From assembly GCF_003935895.2 (NCBI RefSeq), contig NZ_CP054058.1, forward strand, positions 2,585,177-2,649,176: 64,000 bases of DNA. The letters run 5' to 3'. The notes below the pieces were generated by a model. It was not told where the DNA came from, did no database searches, and was given only the letters and a program-made list of their open reading frames with translations. Numbering within the stretch: the first letter of the stretch is position 1; every line of letters starts with the position of its first letter. Origin of the DNA: Scandinavium goeteborgense. Its GTDB lineage: Bacteria > Pseudomonadota > Gammaproteobacteria > Enterobacterales > Enterobacteriaceae. Shown here piece by piece: positions 36,228-46,691 of the stretch. A program made the position numbers and the translations under genes.

Positions 36228-37286
36228 ATGTTTCCCCAAACCGTATTTGCCCAGGTTAAGCGTGCTGAAAATAAAAAAATAGCCGCCATTACGCAATTTT
36301 TGCACCAAAACGACTTGAGTATTGATACCACGGTAGACGTCTTTATTACGGTGAGCCGCGACGATCGTCTTATCGCCTGCGGCGGCATTGCCGGGAATAT
36401 TATTAAGTGTGTCGCTATCAGTGAATCCGCACGCGGAGAAGGTCTGGCTCTCACTCTTGCCACTGAATTAATCAATCTCGCCTATGAAAGGCAGTGCACG
36501 CATTTATTTATCTATACCAAAAGTCAGAACGAAGCCCTGTTTAAGCAGTGTGGTTTTTACACCCTGGCGAGCGTGCCTGGCGTGATGGTGCTGATGGAAA
36601 ACAGCGCCACCCGCCTGCAACGCTACGCCAGTTTTCTCACCACCCTGCGCCAGGATGGCAACAAAATTGGCTGCATCGTGATGAATGCTAACCCGTTCAC
36701 CCGCGGCCACCGCTATCTGATTCAGCAAGCCGCCGCCCAGTGCGACTGGCTGCACGTTTTTTTGGTCAAAGAGGATACCTCGCGCTTCCCGTACGAGGAC
36801 CGGCTGGCGCTGGTGCGCGCCGGGACTGCGGATATCCCCAAAATCACGGTACACCGCGGCTCGGAATACCTGATTTCCCGCGCCACCTTCCCCTGCTACT
36901 TCATCAAAGAGCAGAGCGTAATTAACCACTGCTACACCGAAATCGACCTGCAAATATTCCGCCAGTATCTGGCCCCGGCGTTAGGCATCACGCATCGCTT
37001 CGTCGGCACCGAGCCCTTTTGCACCGTGACAGCAGGCTACAACCACGATATGCGCCTGATCCTCGCTGACCCGTCGAGTTCAGCCCCGCCGATCCAATGG
37101 GTGGAAATTGAACGCCTGCAGTGCCAGGGCATGGCGATTTCCGCCTCCTGGGTGCGTCGGCTACTGGTGAAAAAGGATCTGGCAACGATTGCGCTTCTGG
37201 TCCCTGAAGCGACCCGGGCTTATTTGCAGCAGATGCTCACCGCGAGCAGACAACAGACATCCGCATTAGTAACAGGTGAAAAATGA
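36228..37286 (+). CDS. citC: CitC, citrate lyase ligase (acetylates the prosthetic group)
   Basis: 352 aa, the E. coli length. N-terminal GNAT-like region ([21 protein letters not shown]) and a nucleotidyltransferase domain with [14 protein letters not shown] (GH-x-x-L-I motif near 160). Uses ATP and acetate to convert the thiol form of the CitD prosthetic group into active acetyl-citrate lyase. First gene of the operon; overlaps citD by 4 nt. Confidence 0.96.
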   Translation: MFPQTVFAQVKRAENKKIAAITQFLHQNDLSIDTTVDVFITVSRDDRLIACGGIAGNIIKCVAISESARGEGLALTLATELINLAYERQCTHLFIYTKSQNEALFKQCGFYTLASVPGVMVLMENSATRLQRYASFLTTLRQDGNKIGCIVMNANPFTRGHRYLIQQAAAQCDWLHVFLVKEDTSRFPYEDRLALVRAGTADIPKITVHRGSEYLISRATFPCYFIKEQSVINHCYTEIDLQIFRQYLAPALGITHRFVGTEPFCTVTAGYNHDMRLILADPSSSAPPIQWVEIERLQCQGMAISASWVRRLLVKKDLATIALLVPEATRAYLQQMLTASRQQTSALVTGEK

Positions 37287-37579
37287 AAATTATCCATGCA
37301 GCCGTCGCCGGCACTCTGGAGTCGGGCGATGTAATGGTGAGAATCGCACCGATTGATACTCACGACATTGACCTACAACTCAACAGCAGCGTCGAGAAGC
37401 AGTTTGGCGACGCCATTCGCGCCACCATTCTGGACGTCCTCTCCCGCCATGAGATCCATGGCGTTCAGCTCATTGTCGATGATAAAGGCGCACTCGACTG
37501 TGTGCTACGCGCCCGCCTTGAAACGCTGCTGGTACGCGCCAGTGACGTGGTGGCCCTGCCGTGGGGGGATCGCCCATGA
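37283..37579 (+). CDS. citD: CitD, citrate lyase acyl carrier (gamma) subunit
   Basis: 98 aa. The prosthetic-group attachment Ser14 is in GTLESGDV. Carries the phosphoribosyl-dephospho-CoA cofactor on which citrate is exchanged and cleaved. Overlaps both citC (ATGA) and citE (ATGA). Confidence 0.96.
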   Translation: MKIIHAAVAGTLESGDVMVRIAPIDTHDIDLQLNSSVEKQFGDAIRATILDVLSRHEIHGVQLIVDDKGALDCVLRARLETLLVRASDVVALPWGDRP

Positions 37580-38484
37580 TTTCGCCCCTCGCCGAACAGC
37601 GTAAATCCCGTACCCGCCGCAGTATGTTGTTCGTCCCTGGCGCAAACGCCGCGATGGTCAGCAACGCCTTTATCTATTCCGCCGATTCACTGATGTTTGA
37701 CCTCGAGGATTCGGTCATCCTGCGCGAGAAAGATTCGGCCCGGCGTCTGGTGTATCACGCCCTGCAACACCCGCTGTATCAGGACCGGGAAACCATCGTC
37801 CGGGTAAACGCCCTGGATTCTGAGTATGGCCTTCAGGACCTCGACGCGGTGGTGCGCGGCGGGGTGGACATTGTGCGCCTGCCTAAAACGGACACCGCCC
37901 AGGACGTTATCGACATCGAAACTGAAATCGCCCGCATTGAAGCCGAGTGTGGCCGCGAGCCCGGCAGCACTGGCCTGCTGGCGGCTATTGAGTCTGCGCA
38001 GGGCATCACCCAGGCGGTGGCGATTGCCCACGCCTCGCCGCGTTTAATCGGCATCGCGCTGGGCGCGGAAGACTACGTCCGCAACCTGCGCACCGAACGC
38101 TCTCCTGACGGCGTCGAACTGCTGTTTGCCCGCTGCGCCCTTTTACAGGCTGCACGTTCCGCCGGGATCCAGGCCTTCGATACTGTCTACTCCGATGCCA
38201 ACAACGACGCCGGTTTTCTGCATGAATCGGCGCATATCAAACAGCTCGGTTTTGACGGCAAGTCGCTGATCAACCCCCGCCAGATTGACCTGCTGCACAA
38301 TCTTTACGCACCAACGCAAAAAGAAGTGGAACACGCGCAACAGGTGGTCGAGGCCGCTGAAGCCTCGGCGCATGAAGGCCGTGGCGTGGTGTCGTTGAAC
38401 GGCAAAATGGTCGACAGCCCGGTGATTGAACGCGCCCGTCTGGTGCTCTCCCGCGCCGCCCTTTCCGGCATCCGTGAAGAATAA
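37576..38484 (+). CDS. citE: CitE, citryl-ACP lyase (beta subunit)
   Basis: 302 aa. HpcH/HpaI-type TIM barrel: [48 protein letters not shown] and [14 protein letters not shown]. Cleaves citryl-CitD to acetyl-CitD and oxaloacetate. The start at 37576 (MISPLAEQ) overlaps the citD stop. Confidence 0.96.
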   Translation: MISPLAEQRKSRTRRSMLFVPGANAAMVSNAFIYSADSLMFDLEDSVILREKDSARRLVYHALQHPLYQDRETIVRVNALDSEYGLQDLDAVVRGGVDIVRLPKTDTAQDVIDIETEIARIEAECGREPGSTGLLAAIESAQGITQAVAIAHASPRLIGIALGAEDYVRNLRTERSPDGVELLFARCALLQAARSAGIQAFDTVYSDANNDAGFLHESAHIKQLGFDGKSLINPRQIDLLHNLYAPTQKEVEHAQQVVEAAEASAHEGRGVVSLNGKMVDSPVIERARLVLSRAALSGIREE

Positions 38485-38493
38485 GGACTCATC

Positions 38494-40014
38494 ATGACTC
38501 AGAATTTACGACAGGAACGCGTTGCCGCTTGGTGTCGTCGCACAGAAAACCACAGCCCGGCGTTTAACGCGGTCTCCAAGCTAAACCTGCAAACGCAAAA
38601 GCCGCGCGACAAAAAGCTTTGCGCCAGCCTGGAGGAGGCGATCCGCCGCGCCGGGCTGCACGACGGGATGACCATTTCGTTCCACCACGCGTTTCGCAAC
38701 GGCGACCTGACGCTCAATCGTGTGATGGACGTTATCGCCCGAATGGGATTCAAAAACCTGACCCTGGCCTCCAGTTCGCTCAGCGACTGCCATACGCCGC
38801 TGGTGGAGCACATCCGTAATAATGTGGTCAGCCGGATTTACACCTCCGGCCTGCGCGGCCCACTGGCGGAAGAAATCTCCCGTGGCCTGCTGGCAGAACC
38901 GGTGCAAATCCACTCCCACGGCGGGCGCGTGCATCTGGTGAAAAGCGGCGAGCTGAACGTCGATGTAGCTTTTCTCGGGGTGCCGGCGTGCGATCCCTTC
39001 GGCAATGCCAACGGGTATACCGGCAACGCCTGCTGTGGCTCGCTGGGTTATGCCAAAGTCGATGCCGAAAACGCCCGTCAGGTGGTGTTACTCACCGAGG
39101 CGCTGCTGCCCTATCCGCACAGCCCGGCCAGCCTGACGCAGGATCAGGTTGACCTGATTGTGCAGATTGAACAGGTCGGCGATGCCGACAAAATCGGCGC
39201 AGATGCCACCCGCATGACCTCCAATCCGCGTGAACTGCTGATAGCCCGCAGCGCCGCCGATGTAGTGGTCAATTCCGGTTACTTCAAAGAGGGATTCTCC
39301 CTGCAAACCGGCACCGGCGGCGCGTCGCTGGCGGTGACCCGTTTCCTGGAAGACAAAATGCGCCATCGCGATATTCATGCCGCGTTTGCGCTGGGGGGTA
39401 TTACCTCCACCATGGTCGACCTGCATGAAAAAGGCCTGATCCATAAGCTGCTTGACGTGCAGAGTTTTGACCGCGCGGCGGCCGCATCGCTGGCCCGTAA
39501 CCCGAATCATATTGAGATCAGCGCCAACGAGTACGCAAACTGGGGCTCCAAAGGGGCATCCGTCGACAGGCTCGATGTGGTGGTGCTCAGCGCGCTGGAA
39601 ATCGACACCCGTTTTAACGTCAACGTATTGACCGGCTCCGACGGCGTGCTGCGTGGTGCGTCCGGCGGTCACTGCGATACGGCGGTGGCCGCCGCGTTGT
39701 CGATCATCGTAGCCCCGCTGGTGCGCGGCCGTATTCCGACCCTGGTCGATCAGGTCACCACCTGCGTCACGCCGGGTTCCAGTGTCGATATTTTGGTCAC
39801 CGACCATGGGATCGCCGTCAACCCGGCGCGTCCGGAACTGGCCGATCGGCTGAAAGAGGCCGGGCTAAACGTGGTGACAGTCGAATGGTTACGCCAGCGT
39901 GCCGAAACGCTGACCGGCCAACCCCGTGCCATCGAATTTACCGATCGCGTGATTGCCGTGGTGCGCTATCGCGACGGCTCGGTGATTGACGTGGTTCACC
40001 AGGTGAAGGAGTAA
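38494..40014 (+). CDS. citF: CitF, citrate lyase alpha subunit (citrate:acetyl-ACP transferase)
   Basis: 506 aa (E. coli 510). CoA-transferase-like: HHAFRNGD near 65, GKVHLV-like segment HGGRVHLVKSGEL, GYTGNACCGSLGYAKVDAENA, FKEGFSLQTGTGGASLAV and the C-terminal VTDHGIAVNPARPELADRL. Exchanges acetyl for citryl on CitD. Starts 9 nt after citE. Confidence 0.96.
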   Translation: MTQNLRQERVAAWCRRTENHSPAFNAVSKLNLQTQKPRDKKLCASLEEAIRRAGLHDGMTISFHHAFRNGDLTLNRVMDVIARMGFKNLTLASSSLSDCHTPLVEHIRNNVVSRIYTSGLRGPLAEEISRGLLAEPVQIHSHGGRVHLVKSGELNVDVAFLGVPACDPFGNANGYTGNACCGSLGYAKVDAENARQVVLLTEALLPYPHSPASLTQDQVDLIVQIEQVGDADKIGADATRMTSNPRELLIARSAADVVVNSGYFKEGFSLQTGTGGASLAVTRFLEDKMRHRDIHAAFALGGITSTMVDLHEKGLIHKLLDVQSFDRAAAASLARNPNHIEISANEYANWGSKGASVDRLDVVVLSALEIDTRFNVNVLTGSDGVLRGASGGHCDTAVAAALSIIVAPLVRGRIPTLVDQVTTCVTPGSSVDILVTDHGIAVNPARPELADRLKEAGLNVVTVEWLRQRAETLTGQPRAIEFTDRVIAVVRYRDGSVIDVVHQVKE

Positions 40015-40018
40015 AACG

Positions 40019-40567
40019 ATGCCGCTGTATCTGACCTGTGCCAGTCACCGCGTCATTACCCTGCCTGAACTGCTTACCAGCCGCGATGCCCGACAGGCGC
40101 GGCAGCAGGCGTGGCTGGCGCAGTACAGGCTGCCGCTGATTTCGTTGACCACCCTCGCCCCAGGCCCGGTAAAAGACAGCGAGCTGACCCGGCGGATTTT
40201 TAATCATGGCCTGCGGGCGCTGCGGGAATACCTTGCGGCGTCAGGGTGGGAAATCAGATACCAGGCCTGCTTCGGTCTGGCGACCGGGCCGGAAGGTTTG
40301 CTGGCGGTCGATGCCCCGGCACTGGCATTGAAACAGACCGCCATCGCTCTGGAGCAGAAGCACCCACTGGGACGATTGTGGGATATCGACGTTCTAAATC
40401 CACAGGGGGAAATACTTTCCCGCACGGCACTCGCCCTTCCGACCCGCCGCTGTCTGCTGTGTGAGAACGATGCCCGGATTTGCGCCAGAGAACGGGCGCA
40501 TCCGCTGGGGGATTTGCTGTCCCGTATGGAGGCGTTGCTGCATGCAGCCGATCACCTTCAGTTCTGA
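40019..40567 (+). CDS. citX: CitX, apo-citrate lyase phosphoribosyl-dephospho-CoA transferase
   Basis: 182 aa (E. coli 183). Attaches the prosthetic group to CitD. Family segments: [19 protein letters not shown], the [12 protein letters not shown] metal-site-like region (G-R-L-W-D-I-D) and the Cys-rich [19 protein letters not shown]. Overlaps citG by 26 nt. Confidence 0.95.
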   Translation: MPLYLTCASHRVITLPELLTSRDARQARQQAWLAQYRLPLISLTTLAPGPVKDSELTRRIFNHGLRALREYLAASGWEIRYQACFGLATGPEGLLAVDAPALALKQTAIALEQKHPLGRLWDIDVLNPQGEILSRTALALPTRRCLLCENDARICARERAHPLGDLLSRMEALLHAADHLQF

Positions 40568-41432
40568 CCCTATAGTGGTTGAACAGGTCAGTTGGCTGGC
40601 CTGGCGTGCGATGGTCGCCGAGGTGAACCTGTCTCCGAAGCCGGGCCTGGTCGACCGCTTTAACAGTGGCGCACACCGGGACATGGCGCTGGCCGACTTT
40701 TACCGCAGCGCCGACGCTATCCGTCCCTGGTTGCCGCGTTTTATCCGCTACGGCGCGAACAGTGCCTGGTTATCAGCGCAGCAGGTTTTACCCGGTTTGC
40801 GCCCGATCGGCCTCGGTTGCGAGGCCGATATGTTCCGCGCCACCGCCGGCGTGAACACCCATAAAGGCAGCATTTTTTCGCTGGGATTGCTCTGCGCCGC
40901 CGTAGGCCGTCTGCGCGAGCGCGAGCAGCCTGTGACTCCGCAAGCACTCTGCTCCACCGTGAATGCGTTTTGTCAGGGGCTGACTGCCCGGGAGCTACAA
41001 CGTAACAACCTAAAACAAACCGCGGGACAGAAGATGTATCAGCAGCTGGGCCTGACCGGGGCGCGGGGCGAGGCCGAGTCAGGTTATCCGCAGGTGCTGA
41101 ACCTGGCTTTACCCCATTACCAGGCGCTACGGGACAAGGGCATCGACCCTGAACTGGCGCTGCTCGACACCCTGCTATTGCTGATGGCCCACAACGGCGA
41201 TACCAACGTGGCGTCTCGCGGCGGCGTGCAAGGCCTGAACTGGCTGCAACGGCAGGCCAAAACGTTGCTCGACCAGGGAGGCATTCGCCGCTCGGCCGAT
41301 CTGTTTCATCTGTATGAATTCGACAAGCGTTGCATTGCCCGCAACCTTAGCCCGGGCGGCAGCGCTGACCTGCTGATCGTGACCCTTTTTTTACATGAAA
41401 TTAGCACTGCACCTTACCTCTTAAACGTATAA
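40542..41432 (+). CDS. citG: CitG, triphosphoribosyl-dephospho-CoA synthase
   Basis: 296 aa (E. coli 292). Makes the citrate-lyase cofactor precursor from ATP and dephospho-CoA. Conserved [47 protein letters not shown] (shorter pieces of one block, near 85-112), AMNGDTN-like [13 protein letters not shown] and [11 protein letters not shown]. The start at 40542, inside citX, is fixed by homology. Confidence 0.95.
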   Translation: MQPITFSSDPIVVEQVSWLAWRAMVAEVNLSPKPGLVDRFNSGAHRDMALADFYRSADAIRPWLPRFIRYGANSAWLSAQQVLPGLRPIGLGCEADMFRATAGVNTHKGSIFSLGLLCAAVGRLREREQPVTPQALCSTVNAFCQGLTARELQRNNLKQTAGQKMYQQLGLTGARGEAESGYPQVLNLALPHYQALRDKGIDPELALLDTLLLLMAHNGDTNVASRGGVQGLNWLQRQAKTLLDQGGIRRSADLFHLYEFDKRCIARNLSPGGSADLLIVTLFLHEISTAPYLLNV

Positions 41433-41456
41433 AAATTGATTACTGGAGAATCAGTT

Positions 41457-42920
41457 ATGTCTGTTTCAAAAGATAATATATGGAAGTTGATCGCCCCGCT
41501 GCTGGTGATGGCGGTAATGCTGATGATCCCGGTGCCGGACGGTATGCCGCCGCAGGCCTGGCACTACTTTGCGGTGTTCGTGGCGATGATTGTCGGGATG
41601 ATCCTTGAGCCCATCCCCGCCACCGCCATCAGCTTTATTGCGGTAACGATTTGCGTCATCGGCAGCGACTATCTGCTGTTCGACGCAAAGGAGTTGGCTG
41701 ACCCCACGTTTAACGCAGGCAAACAGGCGCTGAAATGGGGGCTGGCAGGATTTTCCAGTACCACTGTCTGGCTGGTGTTCGGCGCGTTTATTTTTGCGCT
41801 GGGCTACGAAGTCACCGGGCTTGGCCGACGCATCGCGCTTTTTATGGTCAAGTTCATGGGCAAGCGCACGCTGACGCTGGGCTACGCCATTGTGATTATT
41901 GATATCCTGCTGGCACCGTTCACGCCGTCCAACACTGCGCGTACGGGCGGAACCGTGTTCCCGGTAATCAAAAACCTGCCAGCGCTGTTCAAATCGTACC
42001 CTAACGACCCGTCATCGAAACGCATCGGTGGTTATCTGATGTGGATGATGGTGATCAGTACCAGCCTGAGCTCCTCGATGTTTGTCACGGGTGCTGCACC
42101 AAACGTGCTCGGTCTGGAGTTCGTTAATAAAATCGCGGGCATTCAGATTAGCTGGTTACAGTGGTTCCTGAGCTTCCTGCCGGTGGGGATTATCCTGCTG
42201 ATCGTGGCCCCGTGGCTGTCGTACGTGCTGTACAAACCTGAAATTACCCACAGCGAAGAAGTGTCTGGCTGGGCCAGCGATGCGCTCAAAGAGATGGGGA
42301 AACTGACGGGGAAAGAGAAAACCCTGATTGGCCTGGTGCTGTTAAGCCTTGGCCTGTGGGTGTTTGGCGGGGAGATAATCGACGCCACGGCGGTCGGCCT
42401 GCTGGCGGTGTCGCTGATGCTGGCGCTGCACGTAGTCCCCTGGAAAGACATTACCAAATACAATAGCGCGTGGAATACCTTAGTTAACCTGGCGACGCTG
42501 GTGGTGATGGCCAGTGGCCTGACCCGCTCCGGCTTTATCGACTGGTTCGCCAACACCATGAGTACGCACCTGGAAGGTTTCTCAGCCAACGCCACGGTGA
42601 TCGTGCTGGTGCTGGTGTTCTACTTCGCCCACTATCTGTTTGCCAGCCTGTCCGCGCATACCGCTACCATGCTGCCGGTTATCCTTGCGGTAGGCAAAGG
42701 TATCCCGGGCGTGCCGATGGAGCATCTGTGTATTCTGCTGGTATTGTCCATCGGCATCATGGGCTGCCTGACGCCGTACGCTACCGGCCCGGGGGTCATT
42801 ATCTACGGCTGCGGCTACGTGAAATCGAAGGATTACTGGCGTCTGGGGGCGATCTTCGGGGTGATTTACATCTCGTTGTTGCTGCTGGTGGGCTGGCCAA
42901 TCCTGGCGCTGTGGAGCTAA
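41457..42920 (+). CDS. citT: CitT, citrate/succinate antiporter
   Basis: 487 aa, the E. coli length. DASS-family inner-membrane carrier with about 12-14 helices; signatures include PSNTARTGGTVFPVIKNL and TGPGVIIYGCGYV. Imports citrate in exchange for succinate, the E. coli-type route for citrate fermentation without the Na+-dependent CitS and oxaloacetate decarboxylase, neither of which is in the window. The start has CTGGAGAA upstream. Confidence 0.96.
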   Translation: MSVSKDNIWKLIAPLLVMAVMLMIPVPDGMPPQAWHYFAVFVAMIVGMILEPIPATAISFIAVTICVIGSDYLLFDAKELADPTFNAGKQALKWGLAGFSSTTVWLVFGAFIFALGYEVTGLGRRIALFMVKFMGKRTLTLGYAIVIIDILLAPFTPSNTARTGGTVFPVIKNLPALFKSYPNDPSSKRIGGYLMWMMVISTSLSSSMFVTGAAPNVLGLEFVNKIAGIQISWLQWFLSFLPVGIILLIVAPWLSYVLYKPEITHSEEVSGWASDALKEMGKLTGKEKTLIGLVLLSLGLWVFGGEIIDATAVGLLAVSLMLALHVVPWKDITKYNSAWNTLVNLATLVVMASGLTRSGFIDWFANTMSTHLEGFSANATVIVLVLVFYFAHYLFASLSAHTATMLPVILAVGKGIPGVPMEHLCILLVLSIGIMGCLTPYATGPGVIIYGCGYVKSKDYWRLGAIFGVIYISLLLLVGWPILALWS

Positions 42921-42937
42921 TCCCGCACGCCTGACCG

Positions 42938-42962
42938 GCTCCCTTCTCACGCAGAAGGGAGC
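42938..42962. terminator. Hairpin between citT and cedA
   Basis: GCTCCCTTCT and AGAAGGGAGC form a perfect 10-bp stem with a 5-nt loop. No real T-run on either side, so it may act as a 3'-end stabiliser or weak terminator. Confidence 0.6.
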
Positions 42963-42966
42963 ATTC

Positions 42967-43209
42967 CTACTCTTCGATTTCTCCTTCCTGACGCATCTGC
43001 GCCGCCCAACGCTGGGCTGACTCCGGTCCGGTAAACGCCTGTGAACGCTGGAATTGATTCCCCATCAGCACGAACGCGACATACTTCCCCCGCAGTTTCC
43101 AGACATCGCGATAGCCGTCGACTTTCGAGGCGTGATCGGGCGGTGCCGGTTCGACGCGGGGCACATAGCTGATAACGGGGCGATTGTTGTGTTGACGCAG
43201 CGGTTTCAT
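42967..43209 (-). CDS. cedA: CedA, cell division modulator
   Basis: 80 aa, matching E. coli CedA (MKPLRQHNNRPVISYVPR, RDVWKLRGKYVAFVLMG, ESAQRWAAQMRQEGE). A small dsDNA- and RNA-polymerase-binding protein that promotes division after over-replication in dnaA(cos) cells. In E. coli it also lies beside katE, divergently. Confidence 0.95.
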   Translation of the reverse strand: MKPLRQHNNRPVISYVPRVEPAPPDHASKVDGYRDVWKLRGKYVAFVLMGNQFQRSQAFTGPESAQRWAAQMRQEGEIEE

Positions 43210-43364
43210 AAGCGGAAAAGCACCAGAACGAAAATCAAAGTCAGTAAAAACCTATCATAGCCGATTGTGGTCGCCACCGTCGCGCCCTGCGTGCGAAATC
43301 ACGCCTGCCCCAGTGAGATGAATCGGAATTATACCCGTGATGGCCAGTGATGCCCGCCTGTGTT

Positions 43365-43371
43365 CTATAGT
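43365..43371 (+). promoter_or_regulatory. katE -10 element (RpoS type)
   Basis: CTATAGT, close to the sigma-S-preferred CTATACT, lies about 70 bp before katE, which is RpoS-dependent in E. coli. Confidence 0.5.
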
Positions 43372-43441
43372 TAACGGGTTTGACGCAATGTTTGACGCAA
43401 CAACGACCCTTTTCTAAAAACGAAAACAGGAGACGAGTGCA

Positions 43442-45700
43442 ATGTCGAAGAGAAATAATAATAAGCCGCCGCATCAATCCCCGGTTCACGATGCTAGCGA
43501 ATCCCAGCCTGGTCTGGACTCCCTTGCCCCTGATGACAATTCACACCGTTCCAGCCCGCATCCTACCGCACCTGGCGAAGAGCCTACTGCGCCGGGCAGC
43601 CTGAAGGCGCCGGATATCAGCAATGAAAAACTCCATGCGCTTGAGACCTTTCGCAAGGGTGGCGACGATGTGCCGCTGACCACCAATCAGGGTCTGCGAA
43701 TTGCTGACGATCAGAACTCCCTGCGTGCCGGAGCGCGTGGCCCGACGCTGCTGGAAGATTTCATCCTGCGTGAAAAAATCACCCATTTTGATCACGAACG
43801 CATTCCTGAACGCATCGTGCACGCCAGAGGTTCCGCGGCGCATGGCTATTTTCAGGCCTATAAAAATCTGAGTGATATTACCAAAGCCAGCTTTCTGAGC
43901 GACGCTGACAAAATCACCCCGGTATTCGTGCGTTTCTCCACCGTCCAGGGCGGCGCAGGCTCGGCGGATACGGTGCGGGATATTCGCGGATTCGCGACAA
44001 AATTCTATACCGATGAAGGGATTTTCGACCTGGTCGGCAACAACACGCCGGTATTTTTCATTCAGGATGCGATGAAATTTCCAGATTTCGTTCACGCGGT
44101 AAAACCGGAGCCGCACTGGGCTATTCCACAGGGCGGCAGCGCCCATGACACCTTCTGGGATTACGTTTCCCTGCAACCTGAAACGCTGCACAACGTGATG
44201 TGGGCAATGTCCGACCGCGGCCTGCCACGTAGCTATCGCACAATGGAAGGCTTCGGCATTCACACCTTCCGGCTGGTCAACGCCGAAGGCAAATCGACGT
44301 TTGTGCGCTTCCACTGGAAACCGGTGGCAGGCAAAGCCTCGATGGTCTGGGATGAGTCGCAAAAACTGACGGGCCGTGACCCCGACTTTCACCGTCGTGA
44401 ACTGTGGGAAGCGATTGAAGCCGGAGATTATCCAGAATACGAACTGGGCCTGCAGCTGATCCCCGAAGAAGACGAGTTTACATTCGACTTTGACCTGCTC
44501 GACCCGACCAAACTGATCCCCGAGGCGCTGGTTCCGGTGCAGCTGGTTGGGAAAATGGTGTTGAACCGTAACCCCGACAACTTCTTTGCCGAAAACGAAC
44601 AGGTCGCGTTCCATCCGGGCCATATCGTGCCGGGCATTGATTTCAGTAATGACCCGCTGTTGCAGGGGCGACTTTTCTCCTACACCGATACCCAAATCAG
44701 CCGTCTTGGCGGGCCAAATTTCCATGAGATCCCAATTAACCGCCCGGCTTGCCCGTATCACAATTTCCAGCGTGACGGCATGCACCGGATGGATATCGAC
44801 ACCAACCCGGCGAACTACGAGCCCAATTCCATCAACGATAACTGGCCGCGAGAAACCCCGCCTGGCCCGCATCGCGGGGGATTTGAGTCGCATCATGCCC
44901 GGGTCGACGGCGATAAAATTCGCGAGCGCAGCCCTTCATTCGGCGAATATTATGCCCATCCACGTTTGTTCTGGAACAGCCAGACGGCTGTCGAGCAACA
45001 GCATATCGTCAGCGCCTTTAGCTTTGAGCTGAGCAAAGTTGCCCGGGCGTATATCCGTGAGCGGGTGGTGGATCAGCTGGTGCACATCGATCATCAGCTG
45101 GCGGGCGCCGTGGCTGATAACCTTGGGATTACGCTCACCGAAGAACAGCGTAATATCGCCCCGCCGGCCGCTATCAACGGGATAAGCAAAGACCCGACGT
45201 TAAGTCTTTACGCCATTCCGAGCGGCGGCGTGAAGGGTCGCGTGGTTGCCGTGCTGTTGAACGATAAACCGGTGGCCAAAGAGGTGCTGACGCTGCTCAA
45301 AGCGCTTAAAGCGCAGGGCGCACACGCTAAGTTGCTCTACTCTCGGATGGGTGACGTCATCGCCGATGATGGTTCGGTGTTGCCGGTAGCGGCGACGTTC
45401 GACGGTTCGCCTTCGCTGACGGTCGATGCGGTGATTGTGCCTGGCGGGGATATTGCCAGCCTGGAAAAACAGGGTGATGCCCGGTACTACCTGCTCGAGG
45501 CCTATAAACACCTGAAGCCTATTCTGCTGGCCGGGGACGCGCGTCAGTTTAAAACGCTGTTACAGGTGAGCGACAAAGGTGAGGAAGGCATATTTGAAGG
45601 TGACAGTGTCACGGATAAATTAATGAAATCCTTCCTGACACAGCTTGCCGCGCATCGCGTGTGGTCTCGGGCAAGTAAAATCCCGTCCATTCCGGCGTAA
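43442..45700 (+). CDS. katE: KatE, catalase HPII
   Basis: 752 aa (E. coli 753). Large-subunit haem d catalase. Catalytic His127 in [28 protein letters not shown], and the haem-ligand Tyr in RLFSYTDTQ near 414. The C-terminal flavodoxin/DJ-1-like domain (about 590-752, [21 protein letters not shown]) is complete. Stationary-phase peroxide defence in the cytoplasm. SD CAGGAG. Confidence 0.98.
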   Translation: MSKRNNNKPPHQSPVHDASESQPGLDSLAPDDNSHRSSPHPTAPGEEPTAPGSLKAPDISNEKLHALETFRKGGDDVPLTTNQGLRIADDQNSLRAGARGPTLLEDFILREKITHFDHERIPERIVHARGSAAHGYFQAYKNLSDITKASFLSDADKITPVFVRFSTVQGGAGSADTVRDIRGFATKFYTDEGIFDLVGNNTPVFFIQDAMKFPDFVHAVKPEPHWAIPQGGSAHDTFWDYVSLQPETLHNVMWAMSDRGLPRSYRTMEGFGIHTFRLVNAEGKSTFVRFHWKPVAGKASMVWDESQKLTGRDPDFHRRELWEAIEAGDYPEYELGLQLIPEEDEFTFDFDLLDPTKLIPEALVPVQLVGKMVLNRNPDNFFAENEQVAFHPGHIVPGIDFSNDPLLQGRLFSYTDTQISRLGGPNFHEIPINRPACPYHNFQRDGMHRMDIDTNPANYEPNSINDNWPRETPPGPHRGGFESHHARVDGDKIRERSPSFGEYYAHPRLFWNSQTAVEQQHIVSAFSFELSKVARAYIRERVVDQLVHIDHQLAGAVADNLGITLTEEQRNIAPPAAINGISKDPTLSLYAIPSGGVKGRVVAVLLNDKPVAKEVLTLLKALKAQGAHAKLLYSRMGDVIADDGSVLPVAATFDGSPSLTVDAVIVPGGDIASLEKQGDARYYLLEAYKHLKPILLAGDARQFKTLLQVSDKGEEGIFEGDSVTDKLMKSFLTQLAAHRVWSRASKIPSIPA

Positions 45701-45721
45701 TTAACGGGGTTTTGAGGCAAA

Positions 45722-45757
45722 AAAATGCCGGGTGCGACTGCGCCCGGCCTAACCCCT
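45722..45757. repeat. REP-like palindrome
   Basis: GCCGGGTGCG / CGCCCGGC imperfect palindrome followed by CTAAC, after katE, typical of a REP (PU-type) element that also serves as a 3' stabiliser or terminator. Confidence 0.65.
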
Positions 45758-45796
45758 AACACGATGCCCAGGGAGAATCCGGGCACCAACATTTCA

Positions 45797-45920
45797 ACCA
45801 ACCCTAAATAATTTGAGTTGCAGGCAGGCGGCAAGCCTGAGAATCCCCAGGAGCTTACACGAGTAAGTGACTGGGGTGAGCAGGTGCAGCCAACACACCT
45901 GCAGCGCAAAGTATGACGGG
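45797..45920. repeat. ERIC element 1
   Basis: About 124 bp with the ERIC (IRU) hallmarks: AATAATTTGAGTTGCAGGC, central GAATCCCCAGGAGCTTAC and AAGTGACTGGGGTGAGC arms, and CAGCCAACACACCTGCAG end. It forms a long imperfect palindrome and ends at the chbG stop codon, so it should be part of the chb 3' UTR. Confidence 0.95.
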
Positions 45921-46679
45921 TTAAATATCGCGAAACGTCCCGAGCCGATAGCCTCGCTCGGCGACGGCATATTTCAGTGACGGCGACGTCAGGACATCAA
46001 GTTCAGTCAAACGAGGGTAGCAATACGCGCTGCCCATAATCGTATTGTCGACAAATGCCGGATGGCACATCACTTCCACGGAGCTTTCCCCTGCCCGCGC
46101 GGAGGTTTCCAGCGTTTGAAGAAACAGCTCTTCGGTGATGGCATCGCCATAAAACTCAACCGCAAATCCGGCACTGCTGCGCACGCCCTTATCGTCAAGA
46201 TCGTGCAGCTTTTGCAGGTTACGGTCGATACGCATCGCCACGCCTTTTGCTTTGGCAAACGCCGCCACAATCGGGAAAATCTGCGGGATCATGTGCACGT
46301 GGTGATGGCTATCGATATGCGTCGGCTCGCAGCCAAACAGGTCGACAAAGCGGTGATACTGGCAGTCCAGTTCGCGCGCAATCTCTTCCAGCGGCAGCGT
46401 GTCTTCTTCCGCCATTTGCCAGATCCACTTACCCAGCTTGCCTTCACGCGTCAGGCCCGGCATCGCAGACAGCGGCATTCCGAGGGTGAGAACAAAGTGC
46501 ATCCCCACCGCCAGTTCCGGTACACAGCGGCTCATCTGCGCCGCGTGATCAATGGCCGCGCCGTTCACCAGCGCAGTCGTGGACGTTACCAGCCCGTTTT
46601 TACAGGCGTCGACGATGCCATAGTTTTGGCCTTTGCTGAGGCCAAAGTCATCGGCATTGACGATGAGCACACGTTCCAT
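45921..46679 (-). CDS. chbG: ChbG, chito-oligosaccharide monodeacetylase
   Basis: 252 aa from the ATG at 46679 (GGAG 6 nt upstream). YdjC-family: metal site Asp-Asp in [23 protein letters not shown] and VMCHPAF. Removes one acetyl from chitobiose-6-P, giving the inducer recognised by ChbR. Last gene of the operon, its stop touching ERIC element 1. Confidence 0.96.
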   Translation of the reverse strand: MERVLIVNADDFGLSKGQNYGIVDACKNGLVTSTTALVNGAAIDHAAQMSRCVPELAVGMHFVLTLGMPLSAMPGLTREGKLGKWIWQMAEEDTLPLEEIARELDCQYHRFVDLFGCEPTHIDSHHHVHMIPQIFPIVAAFAKAKGVAMRIDRNLQKLHDLDDKGVRSSAGFAVEFYGDAITEELFLQTLETSARAGESSVEVMCHPAFVDNTIMGSAYCYPRLTELDVLTSPSLKYAVAERGYRLGTFRDI

Positions 46680-46691
46680 CTGCAACTCCTT

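Noticed and set aside
44086-44110. Met in place of His in the katE segment D-A-M-K-F-P-D
   Set aside because: This position varies in catalases (D-x-x-K-F-P-D) and is not catalytic.
43541-44896. A 451-codon open frame on the minus strand
   Set aside because: Antisense to katE, which is complete and conserved; composition is of a shadow frame.
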